From assembly GCA_902601895.1 (NCBI GenBank), contig CACKOU010000001.1, forward strand, positions 1 through 64,000: a stretch of 64,000 nt of DNA, given 5' to 3'. The position numbers and the translations under genes are program-made. Numbering within the stretch: the stretch's first letter is position 1; each line of letters starts with the position of its first letter. The notes beneath the pieces were generated by a model. It was not told where the DNA came from, ran no database searches, and was given only the letters and a program-made list of their open reading frames with translations. Shown piece after piece: positions 9,042-18,212 of this stretch. The stretch comes from an uncultured Pelagibacteraceae bacterium (GTDB taxonomy: Bacteria; Pseudomonadota; Alphaproteobacteria; Pelagibacterales; Pelagibacteraceae).

Positions 9042-10808
9042 TGAAATATTTAATTCTTTTAATTGATTATCATCAACTTCAGACGGTGCGTTCATCATTA
9101 GATCTTGTGCATTTTGGTTCATTGGAAACATTGTAACTTCTCTAATATTTTTTTCATCTGCTAACAACATAACAATTCTATCTATACCAGGAGCAATACC
9201 ACCATGTGGAGGTGCTCCGTAACTTAAAGCATTAATCATTCCACTAAATTTGTCATTTACAGTTTCTTTTGAGTACCCTGCTATTTCGAAAAGTTTGTAC
9301 ATCAAATTAGGTTTATGATTTCTAATTGCCCCTGATGATAATTCAATTCCATTACAAACAATATCATATTGAAATGCTTTCAATTTTAATGGCTCTGATA
9401 GATCTAAATTATTAGTATCACCTTGCGGCATCGAAAAAGGATTATGACTAAATTCAATTTTTTTTGTATTTTCATCAAATTCGAACATTGGATAATCTAC
9501 TACCCAACAAAATGAAAAAACGTTATCATCAATTAAATTTAGTTCGTTCGCTATTTTATTTCTAGCTTTATATAATAATTTTTCTACTTCAGATTTTTTT
9601 CCACAAGACATGAAAATAGTATCACCAATTGAAGCATTCATTAATTTCATAATCTCTTTTAATGATTTTTCAGAAAAGAATTTCCCCACAGGTCCTTTTG
9701 CTATTAAATTTTCTGACTTTTCAATAGAGAAATACGCTAGACCTGATGATCCTTCTTCCTTTGCCCACTTATCAATTCCATCAAAAAAACTCCTTGATTT
9801 TTCTGAAGTATTTTTTGTTACTATACCTCTTACTATTGATCCATGACTAACTAATTTTTTAAATATGTCGAAGTTAACATCATCTCTTTTGAAAATTTCA
9901 GTTAAATCAGATATTTCTAGGGGATTTCTTAAATCAGGTTTATCAGAACCATATTTCAACATCGCTTCATCAAAAGGTATTCTTGGAAATTTTTCATGAA
10001 GCAATTTTTTTGAAGAAAATTTTTTAAATAAATTTACAAATAACTCTTCTACAATTTTAAAAACATCTTCTTGCTCAACAAAAGACATTTCTAAGTCTAA
10101 TTGATAAAATTCTCCAGGGCTTCTATCTGCTCTTGCATCTTCATCTCTAAAACATGGAGCAATTTGGAAATATTTGTCAAAACCTGAAACCATTATTAAT
10201 TGTTTAAATTGTTGAGGAGCTTGAGGTAAAGCATAAAATTTTCCAGGATTTAATCTGCTTGGCACAAGAAAGTCTCTTGCACCTTCGGGACTAGATGAAG
10301 TCAAAATTGGTGTTTGATATTCTAAAAATCCATACTTTTGCATTTCTGTTCTTATAAATGAGATAATCTTTGATCGAAGAATAATATTATTGTGAATTTT
10401 TTTTCTCCTTAAATCTAAAAATCTGTACTTAAGTCTTATTTCCTCAGAATATTCTTGATCGGAAAAAACAGGTAAAGGTAATTCTTTGGTATGTCCTAGT
10501 ATTTCAAAATTTTCAATTCTTACTTCAACTTCTCCTGTTTCAAGACTTTCATTCACAGTCTCTTTTTCTCTTTCTATTACTATTCCCTCAATTTTAAGTA
10601 CTGTTTCTAATGGAATTTTTTCAATTTCTTTAAAAATACTTTTGCTTTTATCAACTACACATTGTGTAAGACCATAGTGATCTCTTAAGTCAATAAATAG
10701 TAAATTTCCATGATCTCTTTTTTTATTTACCCAGCCTGATAACTTAACTTTTTGATTTTTATTTCTCAAATTAAGTTCGTTGCAACAATGTGTTCTATAG
10801 ATGGTCAA
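9027..10808 (-). CDS. aspS: Aspartyl-tRNA synthetase
   Basis: Class II motifs: LKYRFLDLRR, FLEYQTPILTSSSPEGARDFLVPSR, FRDEDARADRSPGEFYQLDLEMSF, GIDRIVMLL. Confidence 0.97.
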   Translation of the reverse strand: MTIYRTHCCNELNLRNKNQKVKLSGWVNKKRDHGNLLFIDLRDHYGLTQCVVDKSKSIFKEIEKIPLETVLKIEGIVIEREKETVNESLETGEVEVRIENFEILGHTKELPLPVFSDQEYSEEIRLKYRFLDLRRKKIHNNIILRSKIISFIRTEMQKYGFLEYQTPILTSSSPEGARDFLVPSRLNPGKFYALPQAPQQFKQLIMVSGFDKYFQIAPCFRDEDARADRSPGEFYQLDLEMSFVEQEDVFKIVEELFVNLFKKFSSKKLLHEKFPRIPFDEAMLKYGSDKPDLRNPLEISDLTEIFKRDDVNFDIFKKLVSHGSIVRGIVTKNTSEKSRSFFDGIDKWAKEEGSSGLAYFSIEKSENLIAKGPVGKFFSEKSLKEIMKLMNASIGDTIFMSCGKKSEVEKLLYKARNKIANELNLIDDNVFSFCWVVDYPMFEFDENTKKIEFSHNPFSMPQGDTNNLDLSEPLKLKAFQYDIVCNGIELSSGAIRNHKPNLMYKLFEIAGYSKETVNDKFSGMINALSYGAPPHGGIAPGIDRIVMLLADEKNIREVTMFPMNQNAQDLMMNAPSEVDDNQLKELNISKRKN

Positions 10809-10809
10809 T

Positions 10810-11466
10810 TTACAATATCTCTTTTATAGTTTTAAAATTAATCGGTTTCTTTTTTTTTAAACTTAATTCGTCGATTTTATATATAAAATCATGAATTTTA
10901 CTATATGATCTATTTATCCTATTTAAGATAAAATTAATAATTTTTTTATCAATGGTAATTTGCCTATCAGAAAAACTCTTCATAATAATAGCAAAAATTA
11001 GTTCATCATCTGGTGCTTGAATTTCAACAGATAGACAATTCTTAACTCTTGACTCTGTGTCTTTTAATTTAAATTTAAAATCACTTATTGGAATTCTGGA
11101 AAATATTATCAAAAACTTATTATCCTGTTCAACTAAATTAAAAATAGTATAAAGAAGTTCTTCCTCTACTTCGTTGTAAAATCCATCAATAATAATTGTT
11201 TCATAAAGTTTAAATTGTTTTAGTATATTATTGTTTATTTTGTCTGAATTAATAAAGAAGCCATTAGCTTTTTTTTTAAATATATTTGCTAGATGAGTTT
11301 TGCCTGAATATTTTTCTCCATAAATATTTACTATTTTTTTTGTCCATCTGGGCCATTTTTTTATAATTTTATAAGCATATTTATTGCTTTCTGAAACAAA
11401 ATAATCTTCTGTATTAAAATTTTTTTTTGATTTGAATTCAAATATTAACTGATTATTGATATTCAT
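10810..11466 (-). CDS. hda: Hda/HdaA-like DnaA-related replication regulator
   Basis: About 218 aa AAA+ with GEKYSGKTHL Walker A, FSRIPISDFKFKLKDTESRVKNCLSVEI, RQITIDKKIINFILNRINRSY. Confidence 0.82.
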   Translation of the reverse strand: MNINNQLIFEFKSKKNFNTEDYFVSESNKYAYKIIKKWPRWTKKIVNIYGEKYSGKTHLANIFKKKANGFFINSDKINNNILKQFKLYETIIIDGFYNEVEEELLYTIFNLVEQDNKFLIIFSRIPISDFKFKLKDTESRVKNCLSVEIQAPDDELIFAIIMKSFSDRQITIDKKIINFILNRINRSYSKIHDFIYKIDELSLKKKKPINFKTIKEIL

Positions 11467-12545
11467 TTAATTATCCAAAAATTATCTTTTGATTGTATAT
11501 TAAAATTTTTTGATTTTAAAAGTTTAAAAAATTTTTCCGGTAAATTATTGTAAATAATTCTATAAGTGATTAAATCACTGTTAATTTGATTAACACTATA
11601 ACTGTCAATTAAATCTAAATCATCTAATAATTCTTCAAATTTTATTGATAAAGAATAATTTTCTGAATTTATTTTTATTTTAATTGGTGTTGTTATTGAT
11701 GTATTAATTTGATTAGTCGATTTCCAGGTATCTTCATAGACATTTTTTAATTCTTCGATAATACCAAATAAATTGCTATCTAAATTTTCCTTATCAATTA
11801 AATACGATTTGTTTAAAAGAAAGATTTGATCATCAAAATAAACTTTAGAATACATTCTGATAGAGTGATAATAATCATAAATAATTAAAGTAATTATTTT
11901 TTTGAAATCATATTTTGATAAAATTTCTTTAAAATCATAATTTTCAATATTTTGTAGATTTTTTTGTAAAATAGAAAAATCTTCAATATCCTGATTTGGC
12001 AAATTATAATTAATTAAGTGATAATTTTGTTTATGGTCATTCCACTTATTATAAAATGGATTTTGATTATAATATAATAGTTCATTTTTTGTTACATTGA
12101 TTAATATTGGTATAAATAATACATCTGTTTTTTCGGGTACAGATGGTGTAATTTCTAAACTATTTAAAAAATTAATTATTTTTTTTTTATTAAACTCAAC
12201 TTCAAAATTACAAATATATTTTTTATCCACAAATTGTTCGTCTTTTATAGAGAAATTTTCAATCATAGTTTTTATTTGTTCTAAATCGATTTCATTAATT
12301 TTTTTTTGGTCTTTTGTAGTTACTATTTTAAAAAATAGTTTCTCAAAAGATTGTTTAAACCCTTTGTCAAAAACTTCCTGTTTGTGAAAATTTAAATTAT
12401 AATCCTTTTGGACTATTACATTTTTTATAATATAATTTTTTGCATAAACTTTATTTGTGGAAAACTCTAATAAATTTAGCAATTTGACTAAAAAAATAAT
12501 GCATAGATAATATTTTATATTAAAGTTTATATATCTGTAAATCAT
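11463..12545 (-). CDS. DUF2066 domain-containing secreted protein
   Basis: Signal-peptide-like start MIYRYINFNIKYYLCIIFLVKLLNLLEFSTNKVYA; LSI/DLDLIDSY-type DUF2066 pattern. The ORF-track start at 12617 would overlap purM; Met at 12545 preferred. Confidence 0.65.
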   Translation of the reverse strand: MIYRYINFNIKYYLCIIFLVKLLNLLEFSTNKVYAKNYIIKNVIVQKDYNLNFHKQEVFDKGFKQSFEKLFFKIVTTKDQKKINEIDLEQIKTMIENFSIKDEQFVDKKYICNFEVEFNKKKIINFLNSLEITPSVPEKTDVLFIPILINVTKNELLYYNQNPFYNKWNDHKQNYHLINYNLPNQDIEDFSILQKNLQNIENYDFKEILSKYDFKKIITLIIYDYYHSIRMYSKVYFDDQIFLLNKSYLIDKENLDSNLFGIIEELKNVYEDTWKSTNQINTSITTPIKIKINSENYSLSIKFEELLDDLDLIDSYSVNQINSDLITYRIIYNNLPEKFFKLLKSKNFNIQSKDNFWIIK

Positions 12546-13566
12546 GCAAACAAAAAAAAATACGTATTTAAAAAGTGGTGTGAGTATTAACAAAGCTGAA
12601 AAATTTGTAAATTTCATATCTCAAATTTCAAAAAAAACAAAAAAAAGTGGTGATTTTAAGAATATTGGTGGTTTTGGAGCTATTTCAAAAATTCCAAGTA
12701 ATCTAAAAAAACCCTTACTAGTAACAAGCACAGATGGGGTTGGTACAAAGATTGAGATTGCCAATGAGATCAATAACTTTGATAACATTGGTATTGATTT
12801 AGTTGCGATGTGTGTAAATGATTTAATTGTTTCTGGAGCAAAGCCATATTTATTTTTAGATTACATATCAGTAGACAAGATAAATTTAAATAAATTAAAA
12901 AGAATCATGAGAAGTATTATTAAAGGTTGTGAAATTGCAGATTGCAAACTTGTTGGGGGTGAAACTGCTGAAATGCCAGGTACATACGGAAAAAATAAAT
13001 TTGATTTAGCTGGTTTTTCACTTGGATTAGTAGAAAAAGAAAAAATTTTAAAAAATAAGATTAGAAATAATGATTTAATTTTAGGTATACCATCAAGTGG
13101 ATTACACTCAAATGGATTTTCGTTGGTAAGATATATATTAAAAAAAAAAAATATTAAGCTTAATAATAATAATTTTTTAAAAAAAGAATTAATTAAACCA
13201 ACAAAAATATATGTAAAATATGTTTTAAAATTAATTGATAAAAAATATATCAATGCATGTGCAAATATAACTGGGGGTGGATTAGAAGATAATATTAAAA
13301 GAGTAATTCCTAGTAAATTGTGCGCAGAAATCAATTTAAGTAAAATAAAGACATTAAAAATTTTTAAATGGCTTAAAGAAAAAGGTATCAGTGAAGAGGA
13401 AATGTTAAAAACTTTTAATTGTGGTGTTGGTTTTTGCCTAATCACAAAGTCTAAAAATTATAATAAAATTTTAGAATTTTTTCCAAAAGAATACAAACCT
13501 TATGTAATTGGTAAAATAACTAAAAGTAATAAAAAAGTTAAATTGAGTGGAAAAATTAATTGGTAG
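12544..13566 (+). CDS. purM: Phosphoribosylformylglycinamidine cyclo-ligase
   Basis: GGFGAISKIPS, STDGVGTKIEIA, GLHSNGFSLVR, GVGFCLI. Confidence 0.95.
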   Translation: MQTKKNTYLKSGVSINKAEKFVNFISQISKKTKKSGDFKNIGGFGAISKIPSNLKKPLLVTSTDGVGTKIEIANEINNFDNIGIDLVAMCVNDLIVSGAKPYLFLDYISVDKINLNKLKRIMRSIIKGCEIADCKLVGGETAEMPGTYGKNKFDLAGFSLGLVEKEKILKNKIRNNDLILGIPSSGLHSNGFSLVRYILKKKNIKLNNNNFLKKELIKPTKIYVKYVLKLIDKKYINACANITGGGLEDNIKRVIPSKLCAEINLSKIKTLKIFKWLKEKGISEEEMLKTFNCGVGFCLITKSKNYNKILEFFPKEYKPYVIGKITKSNKKVKLSGKINW

Positions 13567-14125
13567 AAAAAAAATAGCTGTCTTTATAAGTGGAAGAGGA
13601 AGTAATTTAAAATCTCTAATAAATTACTCAAAAACAAAAAAATCACTAATTGAAATTGTCTTAGTTATATCAAATAATGAATTGGCCAAAGGTCTTAATT
13701 TAGCATCTAAATATAAAATTAATAACTTAACTATTAGCGCAAAAAATAAAAAGAAATTTGAGTTTAGTGCCTTAAGAATTTTAAAAAAAAATAAAGTTGA
13801 TATTTTATGCCTAGCAGGGTTTATGAGAATACTTTCGCCAACATTTATTAAAAAATTCTCAAAACCAATTTTAAATATTCATCCATCTCTTTTACCAAAA
13901 TATAAGGGATTAAATACACACTATAAAGCTATAAAAAATAAAGATAAGTTTTCAGGTGCATCAGTTCACATAGTGAATGAGAAATTAGATTCAGGAAAAG
14001 TTATTTTGCAAAAAAAAATTAAAATTATAAAAAAAGATACTCCTAAATCTTTAGAAAAAAAAATTCTAAAAATTGAACATCAAATTTACAAGAAAGCAAT
14101 TATCAAATTTTTGACTAGTTTTTAA
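13547..14125 (+). CDS. purN: Phosphoribosylglycinamide formyltransferase
   Basis: VFISGRGSNLKSL, CLAGFMRILSPTFI, ILNIHPSLLPKYKGLNTH, GASVHIV. Confidence 0.95.
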   Translation: MEKLIGRKKIAVFISGRGSNLKSLINYSKTKKSLIEIVLVISNNELAKGLNLASKYKINNLTISAKNKKKFEFSALRILKKNKVDILCLAGFMRILSPTFIKKFSKPILNIHPSLLPKYKGLNTHYKAIKNKDKFSGASVHIVNEKLDSGKVILQKKIKIIKKDTPKSLEKKILKIEHQIYKKAIIKFLTSF

Positions 14126-14525
14126 AAAAGAAATCTATCTCAATTTTAGCATTCTCAATACTATCAGAACCATGAACTGAATTTTTATCAATTGAAATTC
14201 CATATTTTTTTCTTAAAGTACCCTCTTCAGCATCATTGGGATTTGTAGCTCCCATTAACTTTCTATTCTCCAATACTGCATTCTCTTTTTGAAGTATCAT
14301 TACACAAATAGGGCCTGATGATAAATATGTGCACAAATCGTTATAAAATGGTTTAGTTTCATGAACTTTATAAAATTTTTCAGCTTCTTCTTTTGATATA
14401 TGTATTTTTTTTTCATTAATTATTTCAAAATTTTTATCAATGAATTCATTTTTTATTTTGTCCTGAAGATTTCTTTCAACCGCATCCGGTTTAATTATTG
14501 ACAATGTTTGCTCAATATTACTCAT
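14115..14525 (-). CDS. ndk: Nucleoside diphosphate kinase
   Basis: EQTLSIIKPDAVERN, MGATNPNDAEEGTLRKKYG, NSVHGSDSIENA. ORF track starts at 14537. Confidence 0.95.
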   Translation of the reverse strand: MSNIEQTLSIIKPDAVERNLQDKIKNEFIDKNFEIINEKKIHISKEEAEKFYKVHETKPFYNDLCTYLSSGPICVMILQKENAVLENRKLMGATNPNDAEEGTLRKKYGISIDKNSVHGSDSIENAKIEIDFFFKN

Positions 14526-15954
14526 AATTCTCCTCAATAAACTTATTTAATAACCTTACCCCATAACCTGTAGCACCACCCGAATTAAGTGCTCCTCCAT
14601 ATTTTGAAAAAGCCATACCCGCGATATCTAAGTGAGCCCATGGAGTTTTATTTATTATAAATCTCTGTAAAAATTGTGCTGCTGTTGTAGACCCAGCACC
14701 TCCAACATAATTAATATTTTGCATATCTGCATTTTTTGAGTTTATTAATTTATCAAAATTATCATTAAGAGGCATTCTCCATAATTTTTCTTCAACACTT
14801 TTTCCAGCATCGATTAATTGTTTTGATAATTTATCATTATTTGAAAAAAGACCTGCAAATTCTGAACCTAAAGACACGATTATTGCACCTGTCAAAGTAG
14901 CAAGATCCACGATTAATCGAGGTTTATATTTTTCTTCAGTAAAAGTTAATGCATCAGCTAAAACTAATCTACCCTCTGCATCAGTATTCAAAACTTCAAT
15001 TGTTTTTCCACTATAAGACCTTACTATGTCTCCAGGTCTTTGCGCATTTCCACTCACCATATTCTCAACAAGTCCAACAACTCCTACGGCGTTTATTTTA
15101 GCTTTTCTTAGCGCAAGTGTTTTCATTAAACCGACTACAGCTGCTGAGCCAGCCATATCATACGTCATATCTTCCATAAATTTTGCTGGTTTTAATGAAT
15201 AGCCGCCGGTATCAAAACATACTCCTTTGCCAACAAAGCTTAGCGGGCTTGTGTTATTTTTTGCACCTTTCCACTCAATAGTTACTAAATAAGAGCCTCT
15301 TACACTTCCCTGCCCCACTCCTAGTAATGCATTCATTCCCAATTTTTTTAATTTTTTTTGATCATAAACATTCACTTTTAACCCAAATTTTCTTAATTTA
15401 GTTATACGCTTAGCATATTCATCAGGATGCAAAATATTTCCAGGTTCAGATACTAAATCTCTAGTCAAAAATACACCTTGTAATAGTGCGTTTAGTTTAT
15501 TTCTTAAAATATTCGTTTTTTTATTTTTATTTCCAACAACATTCAAATCAATATATGAATTTTTCTTTTTATTAGATTTATATAAATTAAAATTATAAGA
15601 TTTAAGTTGAGCGCCATGTAAAAATTTTTCAATTTGCACATTGGTTAAAGAATTGCTTCTAATATCAACAAATGCACTTTCAATTTTATTATTATTTAAA
15701 AAAACATATAACTTCGATCCTAATTTTTCAAATTCCAACGATGTTTTAGACTTAAGGCAATTCACAAATATATATGTTTTATTATTTTGATTTTTTATAA
15801 GAAAATAGTTCTCAGCAAACAACTTACTCGAAAATACTTGCTTGCTTAAAGCTTTTAGGTTTTTTTGTTTAATATTTTTTTCTTTTAATAAAATTATCTC
15901 GTTATCCTCTAAAACTTTTGATATTTTATTTGTAAATTTTATATTTAATTTCAT
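14518..15954 (-). CDS. pepA: Leucyl aminopeptidase (M17)
   Basis: VGKGVCFDTGGYSLKPA, NTDAEGRLVLADAL, ATLTGAIIVSLG. Confidence 0.96.
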   Translation of the reverse strand: MKLNIKFTNKISKVLEDNEIILLKEKNIKQKNLKALSKQVFSSKLFAENYFLIKNQNNKTYIFVNCLKSKTSLEFEKLGSKLYVFLNNNKIESAFVDIRSNSLTNVQIEKFLHGAQLKSYNFNLYKSNKKKNSYIDLNVVGNKNKKTNILRNKLNALLQGVFLTRDLVSEPGNILHPDEYAKRITKLRKFGLKVNVYDQKKLKKLGMNALLGVGQGSVRGSYLVTIEWKGAKNNTSPLSFVGKGVCFDTGGYSLKPAKFMEDMTYDMAGSAAVVGLMKTLALRKAKINAVGVVGLVENMVSGNAQRPGDIVRSYSGKTIEVLNTDAEGRLVLADALTFTEEKYKPRLIVDLATLTGAIIVSLGSEFAGLFSNNDKLSKQLIDAGKSVEEKLWRMPLNDNFDKLINSKNADMQNINYVGGAGSTTAAQFLQRFIINKTPWAHLDIAGMAFSKYGGALNSGGATGYGVRLLNKFIEENYE

Positions 15955-16005
15955 TTTTTTGAATATTATTAAATATGTTGTATATAAATTAATTATTATA
16001 TTTCA

Positions 16006-17130
16006 ATGGATAAATTGCTCTTTAGAAAGTTTTTTTACGATGTTTTGATATTTTTTTTAATATCTTCATTATGTATAACTGTCATAATTTGGATAGTACA
16101 AGCAGTTAATTATCTTGATATAGTATCAGAGGATGGACATGGTTTAAAAACATATTTTACATATACTTTTTTAAGCTTGCCAAAAATATTTTCTAGAACA
16201 ATAATTTTTGTATTATTCATTTCAATTTTCTATACATTAAATAAATATGAGAGTACAAATGAAATACTTGTTTTTTGGAATAATGGAATTAAGAAAATTA
16301 TATTTATAAACTTTATTTTAAAAATTTCAATTTTATTTATAATTATTCAACTTTTATTTAATCTTTATATTGTTCCCAAGTCACAAAATCTTGGAAGAGC
16401 CCAAATTAAAGAGTCAAAAATAGACTTCTTGCCAAAATTAATTTCAGAAAAAAAGTTTATTGATGTAGTTAAAAATTTAACAATTTTTATCGAGGAATAT
16501 GAAAATAATGGAAAATTTAATAAAATTTATATGAAAGAATTAATTGATAATAATGTATCTAAAATAATATCAGCCAATTCTGGGAAAATAATAAAAGTGG
16601 GAAACAAATTTTTTTTGAGACTTATTGATGGTGGAATTACAAATATTGAAAATAATAATACTTACAATGTTAAATTTAAAATGACTGACTATGATCTATC
16701 TAAATTTTCAACAAAAACTGTGACAGTAAGAAAAATACAAGAGACTGATTCATCTATATTAATCAATTGCTTAAAAAAAAATTATGTATTTCAATCTAAC
16801 ATTCAATATGATGAATTCTGTAATGAAACATCAATTGAACAAATTGCACAAGAAATGTTTAAAAGGCTTGGTATGCCATTTTATATTTTGGTTATATCTA
16901 TAATAGCAACAAGTATTATATTAAAACCAAAAAATATTATTTGGTCGAGATTTTATAAAACCTATTTATTTGTTCTTGGAGTAATAATTATTATAGTTTC
17001 ACAAATTATTATTAATTTATATGGTAAAAGTTTTAGTTTAGATATTTATTTATCTACTTTGCCATTTTTAACTATTTTATCTTTTTATTTTTATATTTAT
17101 TTAAAGACTAAATTTACTTTCAATATATGA
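16006..17130 (+). CDS. lptF: LPS export permease LptF
   Basis: YjgP/YjgQ topology: N-terminal TMs, large periplasmic domain, C-terminal TMs; paired with LptG-like ORF and LptD. Confidence 0.85.
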   Translation: MDKLLFRKFFYDVLIFFLISSLCITVIIWIVQAVNYLDIVSEDGHGLKTYFTYTFLSLPKIFSRTIIFVLFISIFYTLNKYESTNEILVFWNNGIKKIIFINFILKISILFIIIQLLFNLYIVPKSQNLGRAQIKESKIDFLPKLISEKKFIDVVKNLTIFIEEYENNGKFNKIYMKELIDNNVSKIISANSGKIIKVGNKFFLRLIDGGITNIENNNTYNVKFKMTDYDLSKFSTKTVTVRKIQETDSSILINCLKKNYVFQSNIQYDEFCNETSIEQIAQEMFKRLGMPFYILVISIIATSIILKPKNIIWSRFYKTYLFVLGVIIIIVSQIIINLYGKSFSLDIYLSTLPFLTILSFYFYIYLKTKFTFNI

Positions 17131-18212
17131 TTTTTTTAAAAACATATCATTCTTACCTAATAAGAGTTTTCTTAAATAATCTTTTAGTAATAAGTTTTGT
17201 ATTTTTGTGCCTTAGTTTTTTTTTAAATATTTTTGAGGAAATAAAATTTTTTGATAACCTCGAAGTCTCTTTTTTTATACCAATAATACTAACTTTACTT
17301 AATGTACCAACTATTTTTTTTGAATTGATGCCTTTTATTTTTTTAATTTCTTCTATTTTTTCATTCATTTACATAATAGACAGAAATGAATTAAATATAT
17401 TAAAAAATAATGGAATAGATAATTTAAAGATAGTCTTTATTTTGTCCTTAACCTCAATTTTTTTAGGGTTATTTGTTATTTCTATCTATTATACAATTTC
17501 TTCAAACTTAAAAAATACATACTTAAATTATAAAAATAAACACTCAAGTGAAAACGAGTATTTGGCTGTTGTTAATGAAAATGGGCTCTGGCTTAAAGAA
17601 GACTTTGGTGGATATGTAAATATAATAAATGCAAAAACTTTTAAAAACAACAGTTTAACAGATATAACAATTACTAAACTAGATACAAAATATAGTATTC
17701 TTGAAACTATAATTTCAGAAAAGGCATATATTAAGAATAAAAAATGGAAAATGGAAAATGTAAAAATCATTAATCCAAAAGTTAAAGAACAAAATTTTGA
17801 AAAATATGACTTTGGTTCAAACTTTAATGGAGAAATAATATCTAATTTATTTTCAAATCTAAATTCCTTAAATATCATTCAATTAAATAATCAAATGAAA
17901 AATTATGAAAATATTGGTTATTCAACAACAGATATAAAACTACATCTAAACAAAATTTATACACTTCCCATATATTTTGTTTTGATGACAATAATTGGTT
18001 GTCTGCTCATGTTGAGATTGAAGTTTTTAAACTCCAAATTCTTCATGCTAGTAATCGGTGTGTTTATTTCTGTCATAATTTATTATTTAAATTTTTTTTT
18101 GGGTTTATTTGGATTGAACGAGACATTACCAATTGAAATATCTGTGTGGTTACCACAACTATTGCTTGTATTAGTTATTTTTTTAGGATTAATTAGAATT
18201 AATGAAAAATAA
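17127..18212 (+). CDS. lptG: LPS export permease LptG
   Basis: Second YjgP/YjgQ permease, immediately after lptF and before lptD. Confidence 0.85.
   Translation: MIFLKTYHSYLIRVFLNNLLVISFVFLCLSFFLNIFEEIKFFDNLEVSFFIPIILTLLNVPTIFFELMPFIFLISSIFSFIYIIDRNELNILKNNGIDNLKIVFILSLTSIFLGLFVISIYYTISSNLKNTYLNYKNKHSSENEYLAVVNENGLWLKEDFGGYVNIINAKTFKNNSLTDITITKLDTKYSILETIISEKAYIKNKKWKMENVKIINPKVKEQNFEKYDFGSNFNGEIISNLFSNLNSLNIIQLNNQMKNYENIGYSTTDIKLHLNKIYTLPIYFVLMTIIGCLLMLRLKFLNSKFFMLVIGVFISVIIYYLNFFLGLFGLNETLPIEISVWLPQLLLVLVIFLGLIRINEK

Noticed and set aside
12861-13445. 194-aa minus-strand ORF
   Set aside because: Fully antisense to purM, which has clear homology; low-complexity hydrophobic composition expected from antisense of AT-rich Lys-rich code.
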